Shown here in pieces: positions 11,484-22,700 of a DNA stretch of 64,000 bases. The DNA comes from Margaritifera margaritifera (Eukaryota > Mollusca > Bivalvia > Unionida > Margaritiferidae): contig JAQPZY010001684.1 of NCBI GenBank assembly GCA_029931535.1, positions 2,543,001 through 2,607,000 of the forward strand. The letters are read 5' to 3'. A model generated the notes under the pieces. That model was given only the letters and a program-made list of their open reading frames with translations. It made no database searches and had not been told where the DNA came from. Each line of letters begins with the position of its first letter. The stretch's first letter is position 1. The position numbers and the translations under genes are program-made.

Positions 11484-12510
11484 ATGGTTCAAGATTTTAC
11501 TCAAAAGATAACACTGATAACAGTGACAAACATGAAAGCATGGAGGCAAAAAATCCAACAAATGCAACTCATGGAGGAAATTCTGACAGAGAGAAAAGAT
11601 GGTATGTACTTCATGATTGACAATTCAAGAAATGTTGCAAATCGTAGAAATGGAAAGAGGTCTGAAATATGGGACGACTGTGGTGCTTGGAAAAAAGCAG
11701 CAACCCTAACATCCAACTACACTGAAAGGAATGGAAAATTAATAACTGTGGTTAAACGGCAAGGACAATATTGTTTGGAAAAACAGATGGACAAGAAACG
11801 TAAATTCACTGCAATAGAACCTCAACCAAGCAAAAATGATATCCTTACAATCCACCATCTCTACCAAGTGCTCAACACTTCAAACGCCGGTAAAGACCAG
11901 TTTAAGAGGAGAGTATCTAGGTTAGAAAACTGTCTGACATTTATGACGTACTTCCCGACAAATGTGGCCATTGTTGAGTATATTGGAACATTTTTTCTGA
12001 GAGAGTACCATGGAAATGTCATCAATTCAGACAGAAACATAAAATGCATAAGAACAAAGCAATCAGTGAGGAATGACTGAAAGAAGAACTGAAGCTTGAT
12101 TCAGTGAAAACAGTAGAAAGGAGGATGAATAGGCAGAGAAACGATGACTATCAAAAACAAAGAAATGTTCGTCAGCTGAAGAATATAAAATCCTCCATAA
12201 ACAGAGCATCTCGCTCTCCATTAGAAACAAAGAATGCAGCTGACCAGATTATATGTGTATAAGAAATGACAAAAAGTCATGAATTTTTAAAGAGTGTCAA
12301 ACATATCAGTGGTATTCCGCATCCTGTAATAACACTCTACACAGACCAGCAAATAAACGACATAAAACTTTTTTGCTGCAGAGATGATTTTAAGTATTGA
12401 TAAGACATTCAACCTCGGAGATTTTCATGTAAAACCTACCGTTTACAAAGACTTATCAGTCATACGAAGGTTATCTTTAGACCATCCCATATGTTTCATC
12501 TTTAAACTTG
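11484..12510 (+). pseudogene. Truncated MULE-family transposase
   Basis: A 198-codon open frame (11,484-12,080) starts with a basic, helical N-terminal region and includes WDDCGAWKKAATLT and a later NVAIVEYIGTF block that I associate with large MULE transposases of molluscs and other invertebrates. Homology continues past the stop in another frame (RQLKNIKSSINRASRSPLE, then KSHEFLKSV and PVITLYTDQQINDIK), with an in-frame TAA near 12,260. A second frameshift near 12,385 precedes SIDKTFNLGDFHV, the D-x-T/F-x-L-G block that carries the first DDE catalytic aspartate. The rest of the DDE domain is missing. Family membership is from recalled motif order, not a search. Confidence 0.65.
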
Positions 12511-12744
12511 CCTATTAACTTTTTATTATCATTACATTTAAGTCCAGAATTGTCAGGATAATCACTTAAGTCAAATAGCTCACGATCTTTATACAAATCT
12601 TGGTAAATATCTTGTTTTAATCTCATAATACTTTTTGATTTTTTCATTTTTTCAATATAAAAATTAGGGCGTTGAGGGACAGATATATTTTTATATTAAA
12701 AAAATGAAAAGAAAAAAAAAAGTGCAAAAATCTTGATATATACC

Positions 12745-13306
12745 ACTACTGGGTCCATTTCGCGAAAAGGACCCATTTTCACACTTTAGTGTAAAAAGAT
12801 AAATTTAATACTATGTAAAATCAGTTAATACACAAATTATTTCATTCGTCAAATAGAAATATTGATTGAAGCTGTTAGCAAATATATACTGGGTCCTTTT
12901 TGCAGACAGTAAGTTCTTTCCGCGAAAAGGACCCATTGTTAACACTTTATATTAAAAAGAAATACTAAATGCTATGTAAATTGAATTAATACACAACTTA
13001 AATTCATTTGTGAAATAGAAATATTTATATTGATACTGTTTGTAAAAATGTACTGGGTCCTTTTCGCAGATGGTAAGTCCTTTTCACGAAAAGGACCCAT
13101 TCTTAACACTTTATAGTAAAAATATATATTAAATGCTATGTAAAATGAGTTACTAAACAAAATAATTTCATTTGGGAAATAGAAATATTGATTGAAACTG
13201 TTAGTAAAATCATCCTCAGTCCTTTTCATAGACGGTAAGTCCTTTTCGTGAAAAGGACCGTTTTTTTTTCGCGAAAAGGAGTTCTTTTCACACTTTATAC
13301 CCACCG
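12745..13306 (-). repeat. Right terminal array of the MULE (3-4 units, inverted)
   Basis: These are the same ~165-bp units as on the left, reverse-complemented, ending in CACTTTATACCCACC at the outer boundary. Units differ by small substitutions, so the arrays have drifted independently after expansion. Confidence 0.9.
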
Positions 13307-13319
13307 ATGAAAAAGAATT

Positions 13320-15640
13320 TAGAGCAGGTAATTACTGGCCTGAATAAATCTTGCTTCATTTGCGCTTTCGTTCTGTAATGGTAATGTTAAGTCCACACCA
13401 ATCTGAGTTCTTTAAAAAGTTCTTTCAAACAGTTGGTATTCTTATTTTTCTTGTTTTCCCATGTTTCTTGTTTTAATTATTTAAAAAATTCAATCATTTT
13501 TCCTTTATAACTCTTTCTACCTGCCGTTCTTACCTGTACACTTTATTACACCCATGATTGACATACATGAACGCCATCAAAAAGGAACACATTTACAATT
13601 GGTAAATATTTTGTAAATCATAGATCAGGTATACAAGCTAAAAAACATTGCTTAGATACAATAAATCACACAATAACCTTATGCTTGCCTGTTTTGAAGA
13701 GGCTGCAATCACTTGAAATATTTTCTTCTGTGTGACCCATATTTCTCAAGGAAGAGGGCCAAATTTGTCCCATTGAATTTAGAATTGGCCCACTTTTGGA
13801 CAAGGGATCGGGGAGTTGGCCCTCTAGAAAAATCCTAAAAGCAACACTTATGCTTCTGTTGACAAGAGACATTTAACTGCAGTTATATTGATTTTAAAAG
13901 TACAATGGGGTCAAAAAAATTATTACTAGATTTTCATCCATTTTTTAATATAATTTGGGGTGGGTTGTAAAGTTTTATTTCTTTAAACAATTTGTATTAT
14001 TTTGTCAGCACAGGGACAGCCATTGTATCAAATATTTTAACTACATCCAGTGAGGGACAGTTGGGATGAAAATCTAGGAACTGATTTATTGTGGCCTGAT
14101 GATGGTAGAAAACTGATCGGCAATGACGATAATCTGACCGATCAGTAGGGATGATGATGTAACAATGTTTGACGTGCTATATTTCTTTTTTTTTATTTTA
14201 TATCAGTCATGCAACAAGGCATAAAAATAAGACATATCAGTCACTAAAAATATATTTTTCTTACAAGAAATTATATCGTGTAAACGTAGGCAGAAATAAT
14301 GTGACATCACTTCCACTGCCATTAATTTTTGTTTTTCTGACAATTAATATCTATTTACAAATACATTTATTGAGAAAGCATAAACATAAATCACAGTATC
14401 TGATGGTACATTTAAAGTATTACAAGATTTAACTAGCATGCAAATCAAAAGCAGCATGCCTAAGAACAAAGAAATTTAAGCAAAATGTTGCGATCACTGA
14501 AATAAGCACACATACATAGTCATAACAAATGACAGTTTACTAAGGAATACAAATTCATGATTTCTGTATTATAAGAGAAATCCCTATTGTAAAATCTATA
14601 TTCATGGACATTAAATTAGTAGGTATTGAGTGATTGAACCACGACATCTACAAATAATAGGACACCAAGAAAATTTGTGATTTTACAGTATCAGAAACAT
14701 ATATGCCCGACAGACAAACAAACAAAAGAACAAATGATGATTGATTATAAAGTATGAAGACAAGGCAGTGGATTATATGATATATTAGAATCCAGTATAG
14801 GTTACCTCCAGTTAGCAGTCATTTAAATTGCTTCTGTCCCCAACCCAAAATTAAAATCACTTCTACTGCCCACTAACCCCTAGCCAGAAATTATGTAAAA
14901 TAATACACTTCTGTAAGGGGAATTGTTTTTTGATTAAAACACATCAGATGGTGGATCATAATTTTTTTAAACTGCTTATGTTGTGGGTTGGTTGAATTTA
15001 AAAGTGCCTTCCCCCCGCGAGGTATATGTTTTACTGGAACAGCCCTGAGCATTTGAGTGATCGATTTTTAACTTATCAAGGTTAACACAAGAAAGACAAT
15101 TTATCTTAGTCATTTATTATTTTAAATCAAGAACATAACATCATTACCGTGAACTTTGCTTGGAAAATGTAAGCCAAAGGTGAAAAGATTATTTAAATGT
15201 ATCACTGTTTGCTTCAGAACTGGACAATATGCAGATTAATATTAAGCATGAATTAAACTTTTCATGGAAATGTTATAACTGTGTGAATACAATAAATATG
15301 TATGAAAAGTGAAGAAAAATCAGAAATGATGTTAACTGTTTCTGCACATAAAATGATGTTTGACTATTACAAAATCCTGTAAAATGGACACTTACAATGC
15401 ATTTTGAGTACATTTCTCATTTCTAACCAAGACTATATGGAAAAGTCAGCAAGAAGCAAATAAAAAAGTACTGATACCAGTGACACCAGAATTGCATTCA
15501 TGCAAGTCATCGGCTGTGAAGTTGTTTTCAATGAATATCAAGATAATGTAAGATGATACTGATGACTTCAAATCTTCATTTTAAAGCTAAGAAATATATG
15601 CGAGTCATGATGGGAAGATAATTTCATTCAAATGTTATAT
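13320..15640. other. No gene seen
   Basis: AT-rich sequence with scattered short frames, no splice-linked open segments that I can support, and no recognisable domain or large repeat. Confidence 0.5.
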
Positions 15641-15659
15641 ATATCACCAATTTATTCTA

Positions 15660-17180
15660 AACAAGAATCCCTTGAAAGGACTAACACTCTACTGTCCAAA
15701 GGAATTCAAGATTAGACCATTTCTTCTTTTTAATTGCTGCATGTTAAAACCATCTCTGACATTCTTGAGTGATAAAATTTTCAAATTAGCCATTGTGGCA
15801 GCCATACTGGATGTATGATCAACACCATTTTCATTTAGAACAAACTAGACACCATTTAAAGACTTTGGGTGAAAACCTCATGCCAATATGACAATCCATT
15901 CAGGCGAATTAAAGACAAGTTTTAAATATGTTCATTGTGGCAGCCATGTTGGATGTCTGCAGGGCACCATTTTCATTTAGGACCAACTAGGTACTATAAG
16001 AAGTCTTTCAGTGAAAACCCTAAATAGATATGACCATTGATTCTCTGGGAGTAGCAATAACAAGATTTTCAAGATGGCTGCCATGGTGGCCATATTGCAT
16101 GTTAAATCAATATCATTTTCATTCAGGACCAACTAGACACCATAAGAAGTCTTCTGGTGGAAACCCCATGTTGATATGACTTTCCATTTAGGAGAAGTAG
16201 CAATAAGACTTTTAAGATGGATGCTGTGGTGGCCATATTTTATATCTGATCAGCACAATTTTTATTTAAGCACAACTAGACATCATAAGAAGTCTTCTGG
16301 TGAAAACCCCATGCTGACATGTTCAAAGGAGTAGCAATAGCAAGACTTTCAAGACGGTCACTGTGGTGGCCACATAGGATATCCAAGTGGAACCATTTTT
16401 ATTTAGGATGAACCAGACATCATAAGAAGTCTTCTGGTGAAAACCCAGTGTCTATATGACTTTCTATTCAGCAAGAGTAGTGATAACAAGATTTTCAAGA
16501 TGGCTGCCATGCCAGTCATATTGAATGTCAGATCAGCATCATTTTCATTTAGGACCAACTAGACATCATAAGAAGTCTTTTAGTGAAAACCCCATGTTGA
16601 TATGACCATCCATTTAGAAGAAGTATCGATAACAAGATTTTCAAGATGGCCACCACTTGGGCACTTATACTGGATGTCCGAGCGGAACCATTTTCACTAC
16701 TGGATCAACTAGACATCATAACAAGTCTTTTCGTGCAAAATCCATGCAGAAAATAACAAGATTTTCAAGATGGCTACTTTAATGGCCATATTGGATATCC
16801 GAGCGGAACCATTTTCATTTAAAACCAACTAGACATCATAATAAATCTTCTGGTGAAAACCCCATGCCAAAATGACTTTCCATTTATGAAGAGTAGTGAT
16901 AACAAGATTTTCAAGATGGCTGCATGGCAGTCATCCTGGATGTCAGATTGGCACCATTTTAATTTAGGACCAAATAGACATCATAAGGGGTCTTTGAGTG
17001 AAAACCCTCTGTTGATATGACAGTCCATTCAGGGGAGTAGCAATAACATTTTTAAGATGACTGCTGTGGTGACCGTACTGGATGTCTGAGCAGCACCATT
17101 TTCATTAGGACCAACTAGACCCTGGGATGAATGTGTCTGTAAAATTTTGTAGTAATCCTCGAAGTAGTTTAGGAGGAATA
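15660..17180 (-). repeat. ~144-bp tandem array (about 10 units), copy 1
   Basis: The units share ATTTTCATTTAGGACCAAC, GACATCATAAGAAGTC, TGAAAACCCCATG and TTTTCAAGATGGCTGCCATG in fixed order. The CACCATTTTCATTTAG landmark occurs near 15,823, 15,967, 16,110, 16,254, 16,391, 16,536, 16,685, 16,805, 16,952 and 17,092, so the spacing is mostly 140-150 bp. Divergence between units is high, so the array is old. The same family occurs at 28.7-30.6 kb and, inverted, at 63.1-64.0 kb. Confidence 0.9.
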
Positions 17181-17259
17181 CACAAATCTTCTGGTCTATG
17201 ACCAGTAGAGCTAAAAATCTTTGGACCATCATCATCGTCCTGGGTGCCATTTACCCTTA

Positions 17260-18190
17260 GTATGCCACTGATTGCCACATCACCAATCTGTGTTCAATTA
17301 ACAGTAAAACAATATGGAAATTCAGTTATACTGTGTCCTTAAAGGCTTATGGAGGAAACTTAAGTAAAAAGCAAGTTTTAAGTCACAATTTACATGTTAA
17401 GTGCCTAGATCAGTTGTGATCATGTTCCATGATGGTAGTCAATACTTACTTTTGAGAAAAGAAAAGAATACTATAATAAATTAATTGCTGTTGGTCAAAC
17501 AGTTATATATACATGTTTAGTTAAACAGCCCCTTTAGAAAGTAATTTTGTTTAAAATGCAATACAAATTTAGTTAAGTTTACACACACACACACTCACAT
17601 ATATATGCCTCAACAGGAGAAAATATTCCCTGTGGGCGGAAAACTTACATTTTGAATATTTTGAAAAGAGCCATCTTTCCTGAATATAATGCAGTTCATT
17701 TCATGCAAACATCAAATATTCATAGACACAGTGGTCTGAATGCATAATATGACAACATTACAACATTTACAACAATGTTATAATGTTAACAATTCTTTTG
17801 CATGATGTTGGTTTTCTACATTGACATCATATTGTCCAAAGTGACATTTTCTCTTGCCATGGCTCATATATGCACTGACCACACCTGGACAATAACGATA
17901 TTTCACCTTTGTTAGTATCACTGCATTATAAAACTGATCATGATTATCATAATGTCATTTCATGGACCCTGGAGATCATGTTATAATGTGGTTCACCTGC
18001 ATATGTGAAAACTTATGACGCTTGAATAGTATGATCTATAACAGTTTCTTGACATTTTGCCTTTTTTTCTTGATTTAATGACACATGGTCAAGGTATTAA
18101 AAAATATCTAAACCATATACTTAGCAGTGCTATGAAATTATAAAAGATAACTAAAAAAGACAGTCATTTAGGAAATCTACAATAAATGTT
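17260..18190. other. No gene seen
   Basis: AT-rich sequence with a CA/TA-rich simple tract near 17,580-17,610 and no supported coding or RNA gene. Confidence 0.5.
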
Positions 18191-18199
18191 TCATGCAAA

Positions 18200-18295
18200 A
18201 TACAGTCAAACCTGTCTACAGCGGCCACCAATGGAAAAAGGCAAAAGTGGCTGCTGTAGACAGGTGACCTCTGAAGGCAGGTCCAGCTCTCAAAC
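18200..18295. repeat. Dispersed hairpin-like repeat (AACCTGTCTACAGCGGCCAC type)
   Basis: The sequence reads tcaaacctgtctacagcggc and returns as gctgctgtagacaggtgacc about 45 bp later, an imperfect hairpin. Related units with ACAGGTGACTG and CAGGTGAC motifs recur at 19,020-19,215 and 20,590-20,850, so this is a small dispersed family in this part of the window. Confidence 0.55.
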
Positions 18296-18866
18296 TTGGT
18301 TCATGACATATAGATGGACAATGCAGCAAATAGCAATAGCATTAGTATTACTAGCAGTAGTATGATATCAAGATACATGTATTTAGTTTAGCTATTTAGC
18401 AAAAAGAAAAATAACAATAATAAAATAAAAGGTTCCACTTTAATCCATCATGTACATTAAATCGTCACCTATCAGCAGAAACAGCATCTAAATAAAATTA
18501 CTAATTGACAGCTTACCTGTGATTGTCAAACACAAGACTGACTTTTTGTTTGGCCAGCTGGTATAATTAGGCATAAAAATGTGTTCACACTTCAAGCAAT
18601 TGATGGATTAAGCAGCTGCTCAAACTCATCGAGATAAAAAGACAGATGGCCTTTGTGCCTTAGATGATTAGGGAAAAGAAACTTCCTGTGGCTATTGTTA
18701 GTAGCATATAAACCGTAAGGGATATCACAAATGCAGTGTACATGTATCTTTACTCATTTGTACATAATCTCTTACACTCCAGATTAATGTTGTTCTCAAA
18801 ATTGGCCATAATATCTTGCTTACACTTAATAATCCCTTGGATCTGAGTTTGCCCGACTCCCATTTC

Positions 18867-18948
18867 CGCTGCAACTACACGACTACTTTGTCCACTATCC
18901 AGCAAACGCTGCAACTACACGACTACTTTGTCCACTATCCAGCAAATG
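18867..18948 (+). repeat. ~40-bp tandem duplication
   Basis: Two near-identical copies of a unit containing CTGCAACTACACGACTACTT. It is a local duplication outside any gene. Confidence 0.9.
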
Positions 18949-19019
18949 ACGAATTGCTTAGATTCTCTCATGTAAGGACAAAAATCGCCTTGCTTTTAAA
19001 GCCGACATGTTGACACAAT

Positions 19020-19215
19020 CTGAGTTTGACTGACAGTGTGACTGGACTTAAGTAAGTGACCTCTTAAGGCAGGGTGAAACCAGTGTTTGGTTAGAAAACA
19101 CCTGGTCGCTGAAAGCAGGTGACTGTTAAATACAGGGCATTTATATAAGAAATTTGCAGGGGCAATATTAGAGTGACTGCTGAACACAGGTGACTGTTAG
19201 GACAGATCTGACTGT
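19020..19215. repeat. Dispersed CAGGTGAC-type repeat
   Basis: Several CTG...CAGGTGACTGTTA segments belong to the same dispersed family as the unit at 18,200-18,295. It lies immediately left of a SINE. Confidence 0.45.
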
Positions 19216-19324
19216 AGATGTGATAAATAAAACTTGAAAAGACTGGTGAGACAATGGGAACAAGGCTATATCTGGATATTCTTGCATATCTTTGAACATT
19301 TTGTAATGAAATCTTCAACTGAGC

Positions 19325-19516
19325 TAGAGTGCCACAGTAGCTCAATTGGTAGAGCTTTGGACTTGTAATCCGAGGGTCATGGGTTCAATGCCCAACCTGG
19401 CCAGCCCAGGTTGGCTGCATTGGTGTGCCCTTGGGAAAGGTACTAACTCCCATATCTTTGACATGATATGGCCAATAATGCATTAAACGTGGCATAAAAA
19501 TCAACAAAAAACCCCA
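19325..19516 (+). mobile_element. tRNA-derived SINE, family B
   Basis: The tRNA-like head has A box TAGCTCAATTGGTAGAGC and B box GGGTTCAATGCCC. The anticodon-loop position reads CTTGTAA, as in a Thr (TGT) tRNA. The body contains TTGGGAAAGGTACTAACTCC, similar to the Deu-type conserved domain of animal SINEs, and ends AAAAATCAAC. Imperfect target duplications flank it, TTCAACTGAGC (19,314-19,324) and TTCAAACTGAGC (19,517-19,528). It sits just downstream of the RNFT stop codon. A second copy is at 30.8 kb. Confidence 0.8.
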
Positions 19517-19594
19517 TTCAAACTGAGCAATGAGAAACAACAGCAGCAGTCTTACAACTGAGAAAATGCAATCACAGATTGATCCACTAGGTGG

Positions 19595-19729
19595 CTAATA
19601 CCACTGGATGGAGGAACATGTAGATCCGTCACGCCATTTAGGATCATCCGTCTGAATTTGAGCTCGGCACATAGGGCAGGTTTTCTCCCTGTCAAACCAA
19701 ACTGATACACAGTTCTCGCAGAAAATATG
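19595..19729 (-). CDS. RNFT coding exon 8 (second half of RING, stop)
   Basis: The acceptor TTGTTTTCAG opens directly on the RING histidine. 44 codons plus TAG encode HIFCENCVSVWFDREKTCPM, then CRAQIQTDD and the conserved C-terminal tail. The acceptor lies in a 53-bp tandem duplication, so a second copy of it sits 53 bases upstream in the transcript. Confidence 0.95.
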   Translation of the reverse strand, partial: HIFCENCVSVWFDREKTCPMCRAQIQTDDPKWRDGSTCSSIQWY

Positions 19730-22700
19730 CTGAAAACAAAGATGGAAAGATAGTAGAAAGGAGAATAACAGATATTCATATGCTGAAAACAAAGATGGAA
19801 AGATAGTAGAAAGGAGAATAACAAATATTCATATGGTTATATTATTATGCTTAAACAAAGGTGGGTACAAGTAGAATGGAAAACAAAAAAAATTTCATAC
19901 GGATAAATAATTTTTAGCTGAGCTAGTCACATTATGTATCAAATCATAAACTAAACATATGACATGAATTTGCCCTGTCAGTTATGTATAACTGAAGAAA
20001 TTTTGGTTCAAGATGCAAGGCCAAACTTCAAAGCCAGATAGAAACCACAGCAAGGGATTTTCCTTTGGGTATGGTGGGAATAAAGTCTGGGTCCATCAGT
20101 TTGGGACAAATTTGACCAATCAGGAATATACATTTTTGAAAAGGGCAATAGCACTATATGTCCCTCCACAGAATGTGGTTGGGACATACAAAAATGTAAT
20201 GTGTGATGACAGGGGGTAAATGTATATACAAAAGAGAGTGAGACAGAGAGAGCAGTGAAATTGCATAATCTCATCTGTAATAAATTTAGGTTGTTTTAAA
20301 ATATTTAAAAAAGACAAATCCAGAACTTACTTAATTTAAAAGTAGCATAGGGCAAGTCTTATAGCAATGAGTTTTTTTCCCAAGGTAAGCTCTGTCTTTT
20401 GGTAAAAGCTCTTAAAAGTGCAGAAAAAAGATTCTGTGAACATACATTTCCTGGCTTACATTGCATGATAACAGTTCAAGTTTGAGTGGTTGAAGAGATT
20501 ACAGAGAATACAATTTTATGCTGAATTAGTACTTATATGGCATACAAAATTTTTACAAAATTTAGTTCCTTAAAACAGGTAAATTCGTATTTAGACAGAC
20601 CAGCCTTAATGATCACCTTCATTAAACAGCCACCTCTCATATTAAGCAAGTTTAAGATTTTTTTTTTTATTAAGAAATTATTTTTTTTACAAAGTCAAAA
20701 CTGTATTAAGATGCGAGAAATTTGGCCTCTGATGACAGGCACTTTGCTTGACAGATATTCTTCAATATTTTGGTTTATGAGATTTTTACAAACTAGCAAA
20801 GACAGGTGACTGCTTAATACATGTGACCTTAAGATAGGTTCAACCGTACTCTACATCCCTTAACCAGCCTGATTCCTTAAAAATCTAAATTTTTTCATCG
20901 CATACACTAGTGGTTAAGGAAGGTTGCACTGCATTTTAATTTTCTTTCTTCATCACCAGCAGTAGCAGCATCAGCAGCAGAATTACTCACCTTACAGCTG
21001 AGAATAACAGGATCCTTGTAGTCATCTTGACATATAGCACAGTTCTCTCCCCTTGCAGCTATGTCTACTGTAGTGGGTTTATTTCCATAAGCCTTTAATG
21101 ATATAATGGTACTGATTCAGTATGCTAAGTAATGAACATTTTTTATTTAGAATGAATGGTAAAGTTAGCTGTATTTGGTTTATGATGTAAAATTTGTAGC
21201 TGGTAATAAGCTTAGAAAAAGGTTCAAATCCATTTCTACCAGTAAAAATGATGTAGTTTTAGTAATTTTTTTAATGCATTTTTTGGTGAATTTTTTCCAG
21301 AAAACTTTTATTTTTTTATAATTTTTTTCACTTTTTTCCCCTTTATTTCTTTTACTCTTTTGCTTTGGTCTGGGTGTCATGGGAGGGCGAAGTTATCTCC
21401 TGGGATAGAAATGGAATCCTAAGTTTTCTTAATTTTAGTTTGACAGTCTAGGATGGATTTTTAGATAGTACATGATATACCTGCTAAAGAAGGGTGGTAA
21501 GTTATTTTAAAAATAGTATCAAGGTCTCTGGGAAAACAATTAGAACTGTTATATTTAAAGTGAAAGAGTTTCACCAATTTGCACATATTGCTAAAAAAAA
21601 TAGACTTTGAAATTTGTTGTTAAATTAACCTCTCTGTGCAAGCAGTATCTACGTTTGGTTTTGATTGGGTTGGGTATTTTATGGTATGGCACTAAAAGCA
21701 AATTATATATAATGGAGGCAAGGGCCTCTGAGCCACTGTGGCCCTTGCCTCCATTAGTTGCCTGTCACAACAAGCAGGAGAGTGCAAGCAGTATCAAGAG
21801 TGAGACAGTTTAAAGGCATTGATGATAATACTGTAAATGCACATTTTGCATACTGGTAATTTTACCAGGGTTTGCAGGATGATCACATCCACCAAATTTA
21901 ATAGCCATGTAAGACTGTTTTTTTAAAGGAAATTTAATGGAGAAACAGTGCCAGATTAAATTGATAGAGAAACAGTGCCAGATTAAATTGATAGAGAAAC
22001 AGTGCCAGATTAAATTGATGGAGAAACAGTGCCAGATTAAATTGATGGAGAAACAGTGTCAGATTAAATTGATAGAGAAACAGTGCCAGATTAAATTGAT
22101 AGAGAAACAGTACCAGATTAAATTGATAGAGAAACAGTGCCAGATTAAATTGATAGAGAAACAGTGCCAGATTAAATTGATAGAGAAACAGTGCCAGATT
22201 AATTTGATGGAGAAACAGTGCCAGATTAATTTGATGGAGAAACAGTGCCAGATTAAATTGGGAAAGGTTATTTAACATCAGGTGACTGCCAAATTTAGTA
22301 GGCAGAAAGAAAAGAAAGCATATCAGCAAGCCTGTCATTTGGACAGTTAGGAACAATAAAAAATGACATATAATTTTTTTACGACCTGACTTCTTAGATT
22401 TGAAAACTATTGCATCCATCAGCTTACATATTTAAGTGCTTCTTTATCCTGTCCTATGGCAGTAAAATTATTTTACTGATGTATTTTGATTTAAAATTTT
22501 TGTACACTGGACTTTAAATTTGCCTTTTCTGTATCCAATTTTTTTCATAACATTCTTCTTATGGGAATTGGGCTGGTATTGACTGATACTAACACATCAT
22601 TAGTTTGAGAAAATACTGATTGATTTATTGATCTTACATTACCCACAAAAAATTTCAATAATGGAAAAAGGTGGAAGACCATTAAATGTGTATACGTAAA

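Larger units (their letters stand above)
10038..13306 (+). mobile_element. MULE-like DNA transposon with tandem-repeat TIRs
   Basis: The element is bounded by a perfect 9-bp target-site duplication, ATGAAAAAG, at 10,029-10,037 and 13,307-13,315, the size typical of Mutator-like elements. The termini are inverted: GGTGGGTATAAAGTG begins the left end and its complement ends the right. Each terminal region is a head-to-tail array of ~165-bp units containing the palindrome GTCCTTTTCGCGAAAAGGAC, oriented oppositely at the two ends. The interior carries the N-terminal part of a MULE-type transposase up to the first catalytic aspartate, then non-coding sequence. It is an inactive, internally deleted element. 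Confidence 0.85.

Noticed and set aside
11501..11716. Minus-strand ORF opposite the MULE transposase
   Set aside because: It is a shadow of the plus-strand transposase frame, with hydrophobic residues only from the complementary codons.
19329..19400. A genuine tRNA-Thr gene
   Set aside because: It is fused to a SINE body with target duplications. The cloverleaf is imperfect and a second diverged copy exists at 30.8 kb.
21934..22419. 161- and 112-codon ORFs across the 27-bp array as genes
   Set aside because: Same period effect. Both strands are open only within the array, which is inside RNFT intron 6.
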